From positions 45,113 to 109,112 of the forward strand of contig CAYGZL010000074.1 in NCBI GenBank assembly GCA_964354345.1: DNA of 64,000 nucleotides, read 5' to 3'. The DNA is from CAYGZL01 sp964354345. GTDB taxonomy: Bacteria; Chloroflexota; Anaerolineae; Anaerolineales; UBA4823. The notes beneath the pieces are model-generated. The model was given only the letters and a program-made list of their open reading frames with translations, was not told the origin of the DNA and made no database searches. Positions 8,772-17,444 of the stretch are shown piece by piece. Positions within the stretch are counted from its first letter, which is position 1; each line of letters opens with the position of its first letter. Position numbers and translations under genes: made by a program.

Positions 8772-9749
8772 ATGAACTACCGTTATATGGGTCGCACAGG
8801 ACTTAAAGTCAGCGAGTTATGTCTGGGGGCAATGACCTTCGGCCGCGAATCAACCGAGCAAGTCAGCGATCAAGTATTGGATCGCTTTGTGGAAGCAGGG
8901 GGAAACTTCATTGACACCGCTAATGTTTACGGCCGGGGCACCTCGGAGGAAATCCTGGGGCGCTGGCTCAAGAGCAAGCGGCGAGAAAATTTCGTCATCG
9001 CCTCCAAAGCTCGTTTTCGCATGGACGAGGGTCCCAATGACGAAGGCTTGAGCCGTAAGCACATCCTGGCCTCAGCCGAAGCCAGCCTGCGCCGCCTGGG
9101 AACCGATTACATTGACCTCTACCAGCTCCATGCCTGGCACGAACGTGTTGACCTGGAGGAGTCCCTGAGCGCACTCAACAACCTGGTGGAAAGTGGTAAG
9201 GTCCGCTACATTGGCGCCAGCAATTTCCGTGGCTGGCAGCTTCAGAAATCCATTGACTATAGTCGTCAGCGCAGATGGGAAGCCTTTTCATGTCTCCAGC
9301 CACTCTACAACCTGCTCGATCGGGGGATTGAATTTGAGCTGATTCCTATCTGCTTGAATGAGGGGGTTGGCATCATCCCCTGGAGCCCGCTACGGGGCGG
9401 CTGGCTGAGTGGCAAGTTCCACCGGGGGATGGTGGCTCCTTCTCAGGGAACCCGTGTCGATGATGCTTCAAAATATGGCTGGGGCGAACGATGGGACCTG
9501 TACAACACCGAGCGTACCTGGAGCATCCTGGATGTACTCTACGAGGTAGCCCAAGCGTTGAACAAGACACCCGCCCAGGTAGCATTGAACTGGCTGTTAC
9601 AACGACCGGGTATCACTGCTCCAATCATCGGAGCGCGTAACCTGCAACAGCTCGAAGATGACCTGGGCGCAGTCGGCTGGATGCTCCCCTCCGAGCACCT
9701 TGACCGGCTGAACCAGGTTACTGCCGTTCAATCCTTTTACCCCTATTAA
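8772..9749 (+). CDS. Aldo/keto reductase (second copy)
   Basis: 325 aa, paralogous to the gene just upstream. The N-terminus is MNYRYMGRTGLKVSELCLGA. Tetrad motifs are FIDTANVYGRG (Asp, Tyr), IASKARF (Lys) and LYQLHAW (His). PWSPLRGGWLSGKF and APIIGARNLQQL are the cofactor-side motifs. GGAGA lies 8 nt before ATG. The 56-bp gap to the previous gene and 24-bp gap to the next suggest one transcript. The two AKRs are clearly diverged, so this is an old duplication or separate recruitment. Confidence 0.85.
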   Translation: MNYRYMGRTGLKVSELCLGAMTFGRESTEQVSDQVLDRFVEAGGNFIDTANVYGRGTSEEILGRWLKSKRRENFVIASKARFRMDEGPNDEGLSRKHILASAEASLRRLGTDYIDLYQLHAWHERVDLEESLSALNNLVESGKVRYIGASNFRGWQLQKSIDYSRQRRWEAFSCLQPLYNLLDRGIEFELIPICLNEGVGIIPWSPLRGGWLSGKFHRGMVAPSQGTRVDDASKYGWGERWDLYNTERTWSILDVLYEVAQALNKTPAQVALNWLLQRPGITAPIIGARNLQQLEDDLGAVGWMLPSEHLDRLNQVTAVQSFYPY

Positions 9750-9773
9750 AAACCGAATGAAGCTGGAGATGCT

Positions 9774-10691
9774 ATGCACCTGATCACAACTTTGGGACCG
9801 AAATCGGCAGATGAGTTAGGACTGATCCTGCCTCATGAACACGTATTTGTGGATTTGCGCACCTGGGACAGCCCCGGCTACGCTCAAGCTGACACCGCCG
9901 ATGTCATCCGGCTGATGGCGCCCGAACTACATAAAGCCAAAGCCGCTGGCGTGACTGCCCTGGTCGAATGCAGCACTGTTGGCGTCGGTCGGAGAGCCGA
10001 TATCCTGAAGGCTGTCTCCGAAGCGGCTGATTTTCCCCTGGTCATCCCCACTGGTGTTTACCGCGAACCCTGGATCCCTGCCTGGGTGCATAGCGCTCCA
10101 GAAGAAGCGTTAGAGCAATGGATGCGCGGTGAGTTGTTAAACCATATTGATCCAACCGACGTGCCCGCGGGTTGGATAAAACTAAGCGCCGGCGACGATG
10201 GCCTGACTGCCACCGAAACCAAAGTGCTACGCGCTGCCGGGCGCGCGGCCGGCCCCGTCAGCGCAACGATAGGCAGTCACACCATGCGCGGGCGGGTGGT
10301 GCAAGATCAGCTTGAGATCCTCCAGACTTGTGGCTTCTCCGCCGAACGCTTCATCTGGATCCATGCCCATGTAGAGCCCGATTTCGATTTGAACCTGGCA
10401 ATCGCCCACCGCGGCGCCTGGATCGAATACGACGCCATTGGTTGGGAACCAACCCAAGATACGTTCTTTATAGAGCGCATCCTGCGCATGCTCGATGCCG
10501 GCCTGGGCGATCGCCTCTTACTCAGCCACGACCGCGGTTGGTATGATCCAGCCCAGCCTGGTGGAGGCACCCCGCAATCGTATAGCTACCTGAGTGAAAC
10601 ATTCTTACCAAAGTTGGTGGCGGCAGGTGTGGAGCCCGCAACCATTCGAAAGTTAACTTGCGAAAATCCCTTCCTGGCCTTCGCTCGTTGA
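9774..10691 (+). CDS. Phosphotriesterase-family (PTE/PLL-like) metal hydrolase
   Basis: 305 aa, amidohydrolase TIM barrel. The metal ligands of the family can be placed: HEH in LPHEHVFVD, the bridging Lys in GWIKLSAGDDG, His in TIGSHT, His in IHAHVEPD and the final Asp in LLLSHDRGWY. Members hydrolyse lactones or phosphotriesters; the natural substrate is more often a lactone, but this cannot be set from sequence. It lies 24 bp behind two aldo/keto reductases, so a sugar-lactone or xenobiotic pathway is plausible. It is convergent with the gene at 10696, with 4 bp between stops. Confidence 0.82.
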   Translation: MHLITTLGPKSADELGLILPHEHVFVDLRTWDSPGYAQADTADVIRLMAPELHKAKAAGVTALVECSTVGVGRRADILKAVSEAADFPLVIPTGVYREPWIPAWVHSAPEEALEQWMRGELLNHIDPTDVPAGWIKLSAGDDGLTATETKVLRAAGRAAGPVSATIGSHTMRGRVVQDQLEILQTCGFSAERFIWIHAHVEPDFDLNLAIAHRGAWIEYDAIGWEPTQDTFFIERILRMLDAGLGDRLLLSHDRGWYDPAQPGGGTPQSYSYLSETFLPKLVAAGVEPATIRKLTCENPFLAFAR

Positions 10692-10695
10692 TTCA

Positions 10696-11202
10696 TTAAT
10701 CAAGCCGGTTGCGCAGAATTAGCAGCGCCCAGTATAGCCCAAAACCAGCCAGTAAGGCGAAAAAAATCGCTAAACCGAGGCCAAGCCGGAAATGGATGAC
10801 CAGCCCCAGGCTGCCCACTACCAGACTGGCGACACTGAGAATGGATAATCGCTGCAGGTGATTTCGTTCCAGGTTGCGACGTGGTTCACTCAATTTGCCC
10901 TCGCCGAAGCGCTGATAAAAATATTGTAAATCCCAGGCCAGCAAAGCTGCCAGGAAACCAACCAGGCTTAGATAAGCTGGCGCGCCTAACAATATCTCCA
11001 GGGCCGCCGCAAGAGAAAACAAGACCAGGCAAAAGGAAGCCAGCCAACTCATGGCGCGCAGCCAACCCAATAACCACAGCAGTCCAATCGAAACCGGAAA
11101 ACAAATCCAGATCCAGAAACTGCTATTGGTAAGCAACCCATATCCGGCGCTTATCGCCCCAGTCGCCGCTGCCAGGCATACATAAAATAACCAGCGTTTC
11201 AT
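10696..11202 (-). CDS. Small integral membrane protein of the DUF58 operon
   Basis: 168 aa with about four to six hydrophobic helices: two near the start (LFYVCLAAATGAISAGYGLL, FWIWICFPVSIGLLWLLG), two in the middle and two at the end. A soluble loop with several Arg (RRNLERNHLQRL) separates the halves. No family recognised. It is the last gene of the minus-strand operon, 4 bp after the DUF58 stop, so it probably serves the same envelope function. Confidence 0.55.
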   Translation of the reverse strand: MKRWLFYVCLAAATGAISAGYGLLTNSSFWIWICFPVSIGLLWLLGWLRAMSWLASFCLVLFSLAAALEILLGAPAYLSLVGFLAALLAWDLQYFYQRFGEGKLSEPRRNLERNHLQRLSILSVASLVVGSLGLVIHFRLGLGLAIFFALLAGFGLYWALLILRNRLD

Positions 11203-11206
11203 CCGT

Positions 11207-12484
11207 TTATCTCCGCGGGGCGATCAACGGTCGCCAACTCAACACTCTATGCAACGCTTGATCTAAACGGTGATCAACGCGCCAGTCGACAACCGGGATA
11301 CCGACGCGTTGCAGACGGTGCAACATCAAAGCGCGTTCGATGTGCGCCAGGCGGGTGGCCATCTCTAAACCCGGTTGATCAGGCAGATGCTGCGTTTCGA
11401 ACGTGACCGGGTCCGGGCTGACAATCAACAAACTGTATCCCAATGCCGGCAACCGGGTAAGTACGGGCAAATCACCTTTGAGCAGCGCACTTACCATTAC
11501 GATCTGAGAGCGGGGAGGGAAAAAGCGTGTGGGTAAATAGCCGAGATTCTCCAACGCCATATTTTCACCGGTGCGGGCGCGGGCTAACGCGCGTAAAATC
11601 CGCTCGCGTTGCTTTTTACTATAGCCTGGGAACACGAATTCTTGGCCTCGTCCATAAATCAGCAGGCCGACCCGGTGTCCATCCCTGAGAAAAACCTCAG
11701 CCAGGGCAGCGGCTGCCTCTATACAATATTCGAAGAGCGAATTGCCTGTAACCGTTACATCGCTTTGCTGGCGTGCATCCAGAATCACCCCAACATCAGC
11801 GATACGCTCCTGCTCGAATCCGGTCGTATACAAAGTCTGTTGATGGCGGGCGCTGATGCGCCAATTGATCCAACGCAGAGGGTCTCCGGATTGATATTCG
11901 CGTATCTTATAAAAACTGATCCCGGATCCAGCCTGGCGGGATGGAATCGGCCCTGTGTATACCTGCGTTCGTAATGGGCGAATAGCAATCGAGCGCAAAT
12001 GGGGCACCTTGGGCAAGACCAACAAATGAGCGGAGGCTGGCAGGAATTGTCTGCGATTGAACAGACCCAAGTGGTCACTGACCGTCACGGTAACACCGGT
12101 AAACGGATAGCTGCCGCGCACTCCCTGAACAGTATATTCCAGCTCGTCAACTGCGCCAGATGCCAATGTAATGAACCGGCGTGTTTCCCCATCGGTCACC
12201 TCGAGCCTCTTCAATGGATGGTCTTCAATTAGAATTTCTTCTACCAATGAACCCTGGTTGGTTACCGTTAAGTTGACAATGACTTTAGTTCCCGGTGACA
12301 CAGAGCGGGCACTCAGAGTCCGCCGGGCTGTCAAACTCACCTGACCAGGGCTAAAAAACAAACCCATCCCCAGGTACACAATCAGGGGAATCACCAGGGC
12401 AATAATTCCTCCCTGAAAGGTAAGCAAACCTAGTAATAACAAGAAGAAAATCAGGCTGCCGATCAGCCAAAGACGCCGGTTCAT
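11207..12484 (-). CDS. DUF58 domain protein
   Basis: 425 aa. Two N-terminal membrane helices (about 5-45) are followed by a beta-rich region (about 50-170), then the DUF58 signature GSGISFYKIREYQSGDPLRW-x-NWR (about 195-225). The C-terminal half has a vWA-like layout (IADVGVILDARQQS). DUF58 proteins occur next to MoxR ATPases and are thought to act with them in assembly or maturation of membrane or secreted complexes. It starts 8 bp after the MoxR gene. The metal-site residues of classic vWA domains are only partly visible. Confidence 0.8.
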   Translation of the reverse strand: MNRRLWLIGSLIFFLLLLGLLTFQGGIIALVIPLIVYLGMGLFFSPGQVSLTARRTLSARSVSPGTKVIVNLTVTNQGSLVEEILIEDHPLKRLEVTDGETRRFITLASGAVDELEYTVQGVRGSYPFTGVTVTVSDHLGLFNRRQFLPASAHLLVLPKVPHLRSIAIRPLRTQVYTGPIPSRQAGSGISFYKIREYQSGDPLRWINWRISARHQQTLYTTGFEQERIADVGVILDARQQSDVTVTGNSLFEYCIEAAAALAEVFLRDGHRVGLLIYGRGQEFVFPGYSKKQRERILRALARARTGENMALENLGYLPTRFFPPRSQIVMVSALLKGDLPVLTRLPALGYSLLIVSPDPVTFETQHLPDQPGLEMATRLAHIERALMLHRLQRVGIPVVDWRVDHRLDQALHRVLSWRPLIAPRR

Positions 12485-12492
12485 TGTAATCG

Positions 12493-13449
12493 CTAAACCA
12501 CTGGCACCGGGACAGAGCGCAGCACGTCATCAATCACATCATCCGCTGCCTGGCGTTCAGTCCACAGGTCGGGCTCTAGAATCAAGCGATGAATAAAGAC
12601 TGGTCGGGCAAATAACTTAATATCATCGGGTAGAACAAACGACCGACCATTCATGGCCGCCCAGGCGCGCGAGAGCTTTAACAAAGCCAGTGGCCCACGT
12701 GGACTCACTCCGACGGCTACCTTGCGATGCTCACGCGTCTTAACCGCCAACTGGACGATGTAACGCTCGATGTCAGCATCTACGTGAATATCCTCGATGG
12801 CTTGACGCATACCCATCAACAATTCCGCGTTGAGTACCGGTGTCAACTCGACCACATCCTGGCGTCGCTCTCGCCGTCGACGCAGAATTTCTTGTTCATC
12901 CGCCGGCGCAGGATAACCAACGGATAATTTCATACTGAAGCGGTCTAGTTGCGCTTCAGGCAGCGGGAAGGTGCCTTCATACTCGATCGGGTTCTGGGTA
13001 GCAACGGCGATAAAAGGCTCTGGCAATTTCATCGTCTCACCTTCTAACGTGACCTGGTATTCCTGCATCGCCTCCAACAGCGCCGATTGGGTCTTTGGTG
13101 ATGCCCGGTTGATCTCATCCGCCAGAATAATATTCGCGAAGAGCGGACCTTTCCGTAGAACAAATGTACTCTGGTTACGGTCGAAAACATACCCGCCAGT
13201 GATATCTCCCGGCAACAAATCCGGAGTAAATTGGATGCGTTTGAAGGCTAACCCCAGAACAATAGCAAAACTGTTTGCGATCAGGGTCTTCGCCAGGCCT
13301 GGATAATCCTCAAGGAGCACATGTCCTCCCGAGGTCAGGAAAGCTGCCATCATTTTTTTAAGCACATCCGTTTTTCCAACAATGGCTCGTTCGACTTCAC
13401 GAATGACTTGACCGGTCATGTTTGCGACATCAGTGACTCCGACGGTCAT
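12493..13449 (-). CDS. MoxR-family AAA+ ATPase
   Basis: 318 aa. AAA_3 core with a Walker A variant (GHVLLEDYPGLAKTLIANS), Walker B (NIILADEINRASPKTQSALL), sensor 1 (IAVATQNPIEYEGTFPLPEA) and the typical MoxR lid with SPRGPLALLKLSRAWA. MoxR ATPases are chaperone-like enzymes acting with vWA partners, here the DUF58 protein 8 bp downstream. The ORF overlaps the preceding gene by 20 bp. GGAGG lies 6 nt before the ATG at 13449, which supports this start. Confidence 0.88.
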   Translation of the reverse strand: MTVGVTDVANMTGQVIREVERAIVGKTDVLKKMMAAFLTSGGHVLLEDYPGLAKTLIANSFAIVLGLAFKRIQFTPDLLPGDITGGYVFDRNQSTFVLRKGPLFANIILADEINRASPKTQSALLEAMQEYQVTLEGETMKLPEPFIAVATQNPIEYEGTFPLPEAQLDRFSMKLSVGYPAPADEQEILRRRRERRQDVVELTPVLNAELLMGMRQAIEDIHVDADIERYIVQLAVKTREHRKVAVGVSPRGPLALLKLSRAWAAMNGRSFVLPDDIKLFARPVFIHRLILEPDLWTERQAADDVIDDVLRSVPVPVV

Positions 13450-14110
13450 GCGATACCTCCAGTTGCTTTTCTAAATAATTTATCGCGACTTCCAAATCGT
13501 GTTCAAGAAACCGGTTAAAACCGCTCTGGGGCATCAGGCGCTCCTTGATGCGAGAAGCCAGGTTGTGAAACCAACTTGTCGTCTGCGACTGCTCGAATTG
13601 TTGCCGAGCTTTGATAAATTTTTTCATTTCAGCTGGAATTTCCAACACACCGGTTTCAATTTGGTGTTCAACTTGACGCAGCGGCTGTTGGTAATGAAAA
13701 GCCAGTGCATCTAGGGCTAATTTTCCCAAGAAATCCGCCAGGCGTACCCAGGAATATCCCGAACGCGCCAGCGCTAATTGGAGAAGCCAGAAACTGACCC
13801 TTTCGCGCTTGGGGTAGTTCAACTCTGAATTGTAATCCTGCTTAGGAACGCTCTGTACTCCACTCATCCCCTTAAACGCCAGGGCAACAATAATAATCAG
13901 GACAATCACCCAAAAGAATATTTGAGGCGTGCTGCGATAGAGGATCCCCAGAATCCATAGAAAATATGAGATCGGGACTGCAATCGCATCCCGCACAAAA
14001 TTCTGTAAGGCCAGAGTCAGGACAATTAAACCGATTAACCCGAGAGCTGCACACAGCAGGATCCACTTGAGTTTCGGACGCGTTGAATTCGGATCTACTG
14101 TTCCACTCAT
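13430..14110 (-). CDS. Membrane protein of the MoxR/DUF58 operon
   Basis: 226 aa. Two N-terminal membrane helices (about 15-40 and 42-75) with an aliphatic third stretch are followed by a soluble helical domain (about 95-215) with SYSWVRLADFLGKLALDALAF. No named family recognised; it sits where other operons encode DUF4129- or DUF4350-like proteins. Its ATG overlaps the upstream stop (ATGA, 14107-14110) and its end overlaps moxR by 20 bp, showing tight translational coupling. Confidence 0.6.
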   Translation of the reverse strand: MSGTVDPNSTRPKLKWILLCAALGLIGLIVLTLALQNFVRDAIAVPISYFLWILGILYRSTPQIFFWVIVLIIIVALAFKGMSGVQSVPKQDYNSELNYPKRERVSFWLLQLALARSGYSWVRLADFLGKLALDALAFHYQQPLRQVEHQIETGVLEIPAEMKKFIKARQQFEQSQTTSWFHNLASRIKERLMPQSGFNRFLEHDLEVAINYLEKQLEVSHDRRSH

Positions 14111-14982
14111 GATAAATGGGTACAGGCCTCTACGATCGCCGATAAACTGTCGCGTGCCAGAATCTCTTCCCGTTGCCCCACAGGTTGGGTTCCATAGCGT
14201 ACGGCTTCGAATATTTCCGTCAGTTGGCGGACTGGTTTAGCCGGGATTCCCTGTCTTTCCAGAAGTTGGATAAATTCGTGTGGCGTCATCGATTTACCAC
14301 GTTGTAAACCACGCTGCTGACTCACTACCTGGCTCATTTCAGCGTAACAACGAACGACAACATTACGCAAATTTCCACCAGCTTGCAACTCATCCAGGGC
14401 TTGTTGCGCCTCTTCTGCCAGGAGTTCATAAGTCTTGGGCGGTTTTTTTGAACGACGCCAGATATACCAGACAATCATGCCGACCAAGAGTAATAAAATT
14501 AAGGCCAATCCGATACTGAGAGCCAGGATCAATCCTTGGGAGGGATTTGCCACAAACTCAATCCCCTTTTGCACCCCCAGAGGTGTTTCTGGGGGTGTGA
14601 GTGGACTCCCAATTTGTTGAATATCCTGATTCGCTTTAAATCGCTGCAACGCGCGGATTGCCAGATATAAGAAAAGAAAAACTACAACGGCGCGTAGAAT
14701 TAACTTGATCAACTGCTTGCGAGCCTGGGGTGAAATTAGAAAATAGATTACTGAGATCGGAAAGAGTACGATTGCTATGAAAAAGAATATCCGGATAACC
14801 GCCAGAATTTGTTCACCACCCGGCAGGTTTCCGGAGTAATTTGTTGGTAAGCGAAAATCCGAGTCCAACGGAAATGGCTCCCCCGGCAGAAGTTTCAAAC
14901 CAGTCAAACCAGCCACCAAAACCAAAATTGCCAGAAGGGCAATCAACATCATCAATATGGCATTACGCTTCGTGTGTGTCAT
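14107..14982 (-). CDS. DUF4129 domain membrane protein
   Basis: 291 aa from the chosen start. There are three to four membrane helices: at the N-terminus (AILMMLIALLAILVLVAGL), about 70-115 (two), and about 155-180. The C-terminal soluble domain is DUF4129: VRCYAEMSQVVSQQRGLQRG, TPHEFIQLLE and FEAVRYG. DUF4129 often lies next to transglutaminase, MoxR and DUF58 genes. An in-frame extension to 15048 exists, but the ATG at 14982 fits better: a TATAAT (14992-14997) lies 9 nt upstream and the extension has no membrane or domain content. First gene of the five-gene operon. Confidence 0.78.
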   Translation of the reverse strand: MTHTKRNAILMMLIALLAILVLVAGLTGLKLLPGEPFPLDSDFRLPTNYSGNLPGGEQILAVIRIFFFIAIVLFPISVIYFLISPQARKQLIKLILRAVVVFLFLYLAIRALQRFKANQDIQQIGSPLTPPETPLGVQKGIEFVANPSQGLILALSIGLALILLLLVGMIVWYIWRRSKKPPKTYELLAEEAQQALDELQAGGNLRNVVVRCYAEMSQVVSQQRGLQRGKSMTPHEFIQLLERQGIPAKPVRQLTEIFEAVRYGTQPVGQREEILARDSLSAIVEACTHLS

Positions 14983-14991
14983 TAAACCCGT

Positions 14992-14997
14992 ATTATA
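14992..14997 (-). promoter_or_regulatory. -10 box of the DUF4129/MoxR operon
   Basis: TATAAT on the minus strand, 9 nt before the ATG at 14982. The spacing predicts a transcript with at most a few bases of leader. No good -35 seen. Confidence 0.5.
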
Positions 14998-15052
14998 ACT
15001 TTTTCTGATTAAGAATGATGGGCGATCCCAACGTGCTAATTCCAGCAATCCA

Positions 15053-16237
15053 TCAACTCATCCGACGCACTACCACCAGGCGATTCGTAACGAGTGTCAC
15101 TGCGCAAGCAACCACCAACAACATAGGCACTATCGTATACGCAGCGCGGATACCCACTTGATCGGCAATCCAACCCAGTATGAAAGGTCCCAGAAAGATC
15201 GCTAAACCGACCGCCAGTGAGATTCGGGCACTGGCAGTGTTGGCCTGTCCTGGCGCCTGGCTTATCGCTACCGACATACCGAAGGGAAAAAAATTAGCGA
15301 TCCCAAAACCAGCTAAAAACAGGCCAGTGACACTTAACCATGACTGAGCAGCCAACCAAAACAGTGGAAAACCTGCCAGTGTGATGATCAATGCCCCCAA
15401 CAGCAGCCATTGCACAGGAATTTTTCGGGTGAGGCGACTGCCCAGGATGCGACCGAGTACATTAGCTACTTGAAATACACTCATCGTCATTACCGCCTGA
15501 TCGCGAGACAGGCCGATTATTTTTTCCAGGAAATCGGGACACCAGATAAACATACACCACTCGATCGCGACCAGAAAAATGATCACTCCCCAATAAGCCC
15601 AATAACTGAAAGGCAAACGGGAGCGATTAATCGCTGCGGGCTGATTCAGGCGGTTTTCCAGGATGGGATCTCGACCATAAATCCCAGCCAGGAAAAAGAT
15701 CGACGCAATAGCAACGTACAACGCCAGACGCCATCCCAGCCCGTTGTGCTCAAATCCTCCTACCAACAGCGGAGCCAGTGTGGAACCGACACTGGCTCCG
15801 ATATTCGCCTCTGTCAAAGGGATCATCCGGCGCTCTCCATGCCGATCGGACAGGATGGCTTGAACCATAATCTGAACCGCGGCCCCGCACAAGCCGATCA
15901 CAAACGCTCCTGCCAATGTCCAAACGGTCAGACGACTAAACGCAAGGCTGAGAGCGCCCACGATCGAACCCAACCCACCCCCCCACAATACTGCCCGACG
16001 ACCGAATCTCTGGACAATGCGCTCTATCATCAGGCCTGCCAGGATCATCCCAACCGCGAAAAGACTCAGATGAAGTCCCCCGACTGTATAACTCAGAGAA
16101 AGTTCGACACGCAAATACGGAAGGATCGGACCAAGCATCCCGGCCAGAAAAGCATAGAGTGATAACATCAAGTAAGCCAACCAGGTAATTCGATCACGCT
16201 GGAGGCCAATGGCATCGTCAGGCGAACCTATTTGCAT
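15053..16237 (-). CDS. Major facilitator superfamily transporter
   Basis: 394 aa from the chosen start, about 12 membrane helices. The cytoplasmic loop between helices 2 and 3 reads ERIVQRFGRRAVLWGGG, matching MFS motif A (G-x3-D/R-R-x-G-R-R). Symmetry is seen in the second half (SRLTRKIPVQW). Substrate not predictable; it belongs to the sugar/drug/unknown type. The open frame extends to 16405, but the ATG at 16237 lies 6 nt after a TATAAT (16244-16249), and the upstream part is non-hydrophobic and lacks a ribosome binding site. Confidence 0.8.
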   Translation of the reverse strand: MQIGSPDDAIGLQRDRITWLAYLMLSLYAFLAGMLGPILPYLRVELSLSYTVGGLHLSLFAVGMILAGLMIERIVQRFGRRAVLWGGGLGSIVGALSLAFSRLTVWTLAGAFVIGLCGAAVQIMVQAILSDRHGERRMIPLTEANIGASVGSTLAPLLVGGFEHNGLGWRLALYVAIASIFFLAGIYGRDPILENRLNQPAAINRSRLPFSYWAYWGVIIFLVAIEWCMFIWCPDFLEKIIGLSRDQAVMTMSVFQVANVLGRILGSRLTRKIPVQWLLLGALIITLAGFPLFWLAAQSWLSVTGLFLAGFGIANFFPFGMSVAISQAPGQANTASARISLAVGLAIFLGPFILGWIADQVGIRAAYTIVPMLLVVACAVTLVTNRLVVVRRMS

Positions 16238-16243
16238 ACCTGA

Positions 16244-16249
16244 ATTATA
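16244..16249 (-). promoter_or_regulatory. -10 box of the MFS gene (leaderless type)
   Basis: Minus-strand TATAAT, then TCAGGT, then ATG at 16237. A 6-nt gap places the transcription start at the start codon and decides the start against the longer frame. Confidence 0.6.
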
Positions 16250-16649
16250 ACGACTCCCCATAATAAAAGCGCCTGGTTGAACCGAGCGCTTGAGAACATG
16301 AAAAAAAGCTGTCTTACCGCTGTAATGAGGGAAGATATACCTGGAAATCCCAGAGTAACTGGTCAAACCTTGCGGTTTACGAAGCCAGCGGAGCAGGATC
16401 AACAATCCGGACTACCGGCCCAGCCCCCAGAAAGACACTGAAATATATCACCTACAGCGCTGCATCCGGATCCCTTGCAACACTGGTAAGCACAGCTTGC
16501 GTCGGCACATGTGCCCCAGGCGGGAGTCCCAAACAGGGCGACGCGTCAACTAAACGAACAGAAAAAGGATATCGCTGGTTAAATAAGAAACGGGTCGTCA
16601 TACAACGACCCGCTCTTTTTTACCACCGGAACTACTGTTCCGCTACAAA
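16250..16649. other. 400-bp stretch without a recognised gene
   Basis: It holds the cold-shock gene terminator and a 12-bp perfect palindrome GGCACATGTGCC (16504-16515), with a second 8-bp palindrome GACGCGTC (16540-16547). No convincing ORF is seen on either strand. A structured RNA is possible, but I could not match it to 6S, SRP, tmRNA or RNase P RNA. Confidence 0.4.
16591..16612 (-). terminator. Bidirectional terminator after the cold-shock gene
   Basis: Perfect 8-bp stem CGGGTCGT / ACGACCCG with a 6-nt loop. It is followed by TTTCTTATTT on the minus strand and CTCTTTTTT on the plus strand. It lies 38 bp after the cold-shock stop codon. Confidence 0.75.
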
Positions 16650-16859
16650 TTATTTTGGTACAACGTTTGCGGCTTGCAGGCCCTTCGGGCCATCTTCAAT
16701 CGAGAACTCAACCTTCTGGCCTTTCTCGAGTCGCTTATAGCCATCTGACTCAATGGCGGAATAGTGGACAAAGACATCTTCGCCACCATCGCGGCCGATA
16801 AAGCCATAACCCTTAGCGGCATTGAACCACTTTACGACACCTTGGAAACGTTCAGACAT
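16650..16859 (-). CDS. Cold shock protein (CspA family)
   Basis: 69 aa, single cold-shock domain covering the whole protein. RNP1 is GYGFIGR (usually KGYGFI) and RNP2 is DVFVHYSAI; the start GVVKWFNAAKGYGF is diagnostic. These OB-fold proteins bind single-stranded RNA and DNA and act as RNA chaperones. Its promoter lies about 125 bp upstream, leaving a long untranslated leader as is usual for cold-shock mRNAs. Confidence 0.95.
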   Translation of the reverse strand: MSERFQGVVKWFNAAKGYGFIGRDGGEDVFVHYSAIESDGYKRLEKGQKVEFSIEDGPKGLQAANVVPK

Positions 16860-16983
16860 ACTTCTTACTCCATCTTTCTAAAAAAAATAATCGACGCGCC
16901 GTCCCGGTAATTGCATACCCCTGGCAAGGGTTCGGCAGATTGCTCGATTGCCATCCCGGTGGCTGCTTGCCAATGGCGGCAAG

Positions 16984-17010
16984 ATTATCACGTTATATAA
17001 AGAGTGTCAA
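16984..17010 (-). promoter_or_regulatory. Promoter of the cold-shock gene
   Basis: Minus-strand TTGACA (17005-17010) and GATAAT (16984-16989), spacer 15 bp. It predicts a 5' leader of about 115-120 nt before the ATG at 16859. The spacer is shorter than the ideal 17. Confidence 0.5.
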
Positions 17011-17012
17011 GG

Positions 17013-17432
17013 TTATTCGAATACTTCGGGAATTTCATATAATTCCACCAGAACGCCCATTGCGCTTTTTGGGTGGACAAAGGCATACTTTCGTCCGTCC
17101 AGACCGGTTAGCGGGGTTTCATTAACCAGACCGATTCCCTTGGATTTGAGGTGTGCTAACATCCCGGTAAGATCCTCTACCTCCAGGCAGACATGATGCA
17201 GGCCAGGACCGCGTTTATCCAGGTACCGCGCCAGACCTGAGTCGTCGGTGGTCGGCCTGACTAACTCGATCTCACTTTCACCCACTGGTAAAAATGCCAC
17301 GCTGGACTTCTCCACCGGTACCTCCTCAATATGCGTGAACTCCAACCCTAAAGCCCCGTTCCAGAAAGCGAGTGATCTATCTAGATCATCTACCAACACA
17401 GCAATGTGTGCAATACGCTTAATTTTCGGCAT
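17013..17432 (-). CDS. mce: Methylmalonyl-CoA epimerase
   Basis: 139 aa, a two-module glyoxalase/VOC fold of the usual epimerase length. Metal ligands fit HIAVLVDDLD (His), IELVRP (Glu), GLHHVCLEV (His) and GVLVELYE (Glu). It interconverts (S)- and (R)-methylmalonyl-CoA. It lies 12 bp after the methylmalonyl-CoA mutase gene on the same strand, which strongly supports the call over generic lactoylglutathione lyase. A GGAGG site precedes the ATG. Confidence 0.9.
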   Translation of the reverse strand: MPKIKRIAHIAVLVDDLDRSLAFWNGALGLEFTHIEEVPVEKSSVAFLPVGESEIELVRPTTDDSGLARYLDKRGPGLHHVCLEVEDLTGMLAHLKSKGIGLVNETPLTGLDGRKYAFVHPKSAMGVLVELYEIPEVFE

Positions 17433-17444
17433 CTATCCTCCTGG

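Noticed and set aside
15410..16162. 250-codon ORF on the plus strand
   Set aside because: It is the antisense of the MFS transporter gene; composition is polar and repetitive without any domain.
16406..16590. Structured RNA (6S or SRP-like) suspected
   Set aside because: Palindromes exist, but no conserved core of these RNA families could be found by eye.
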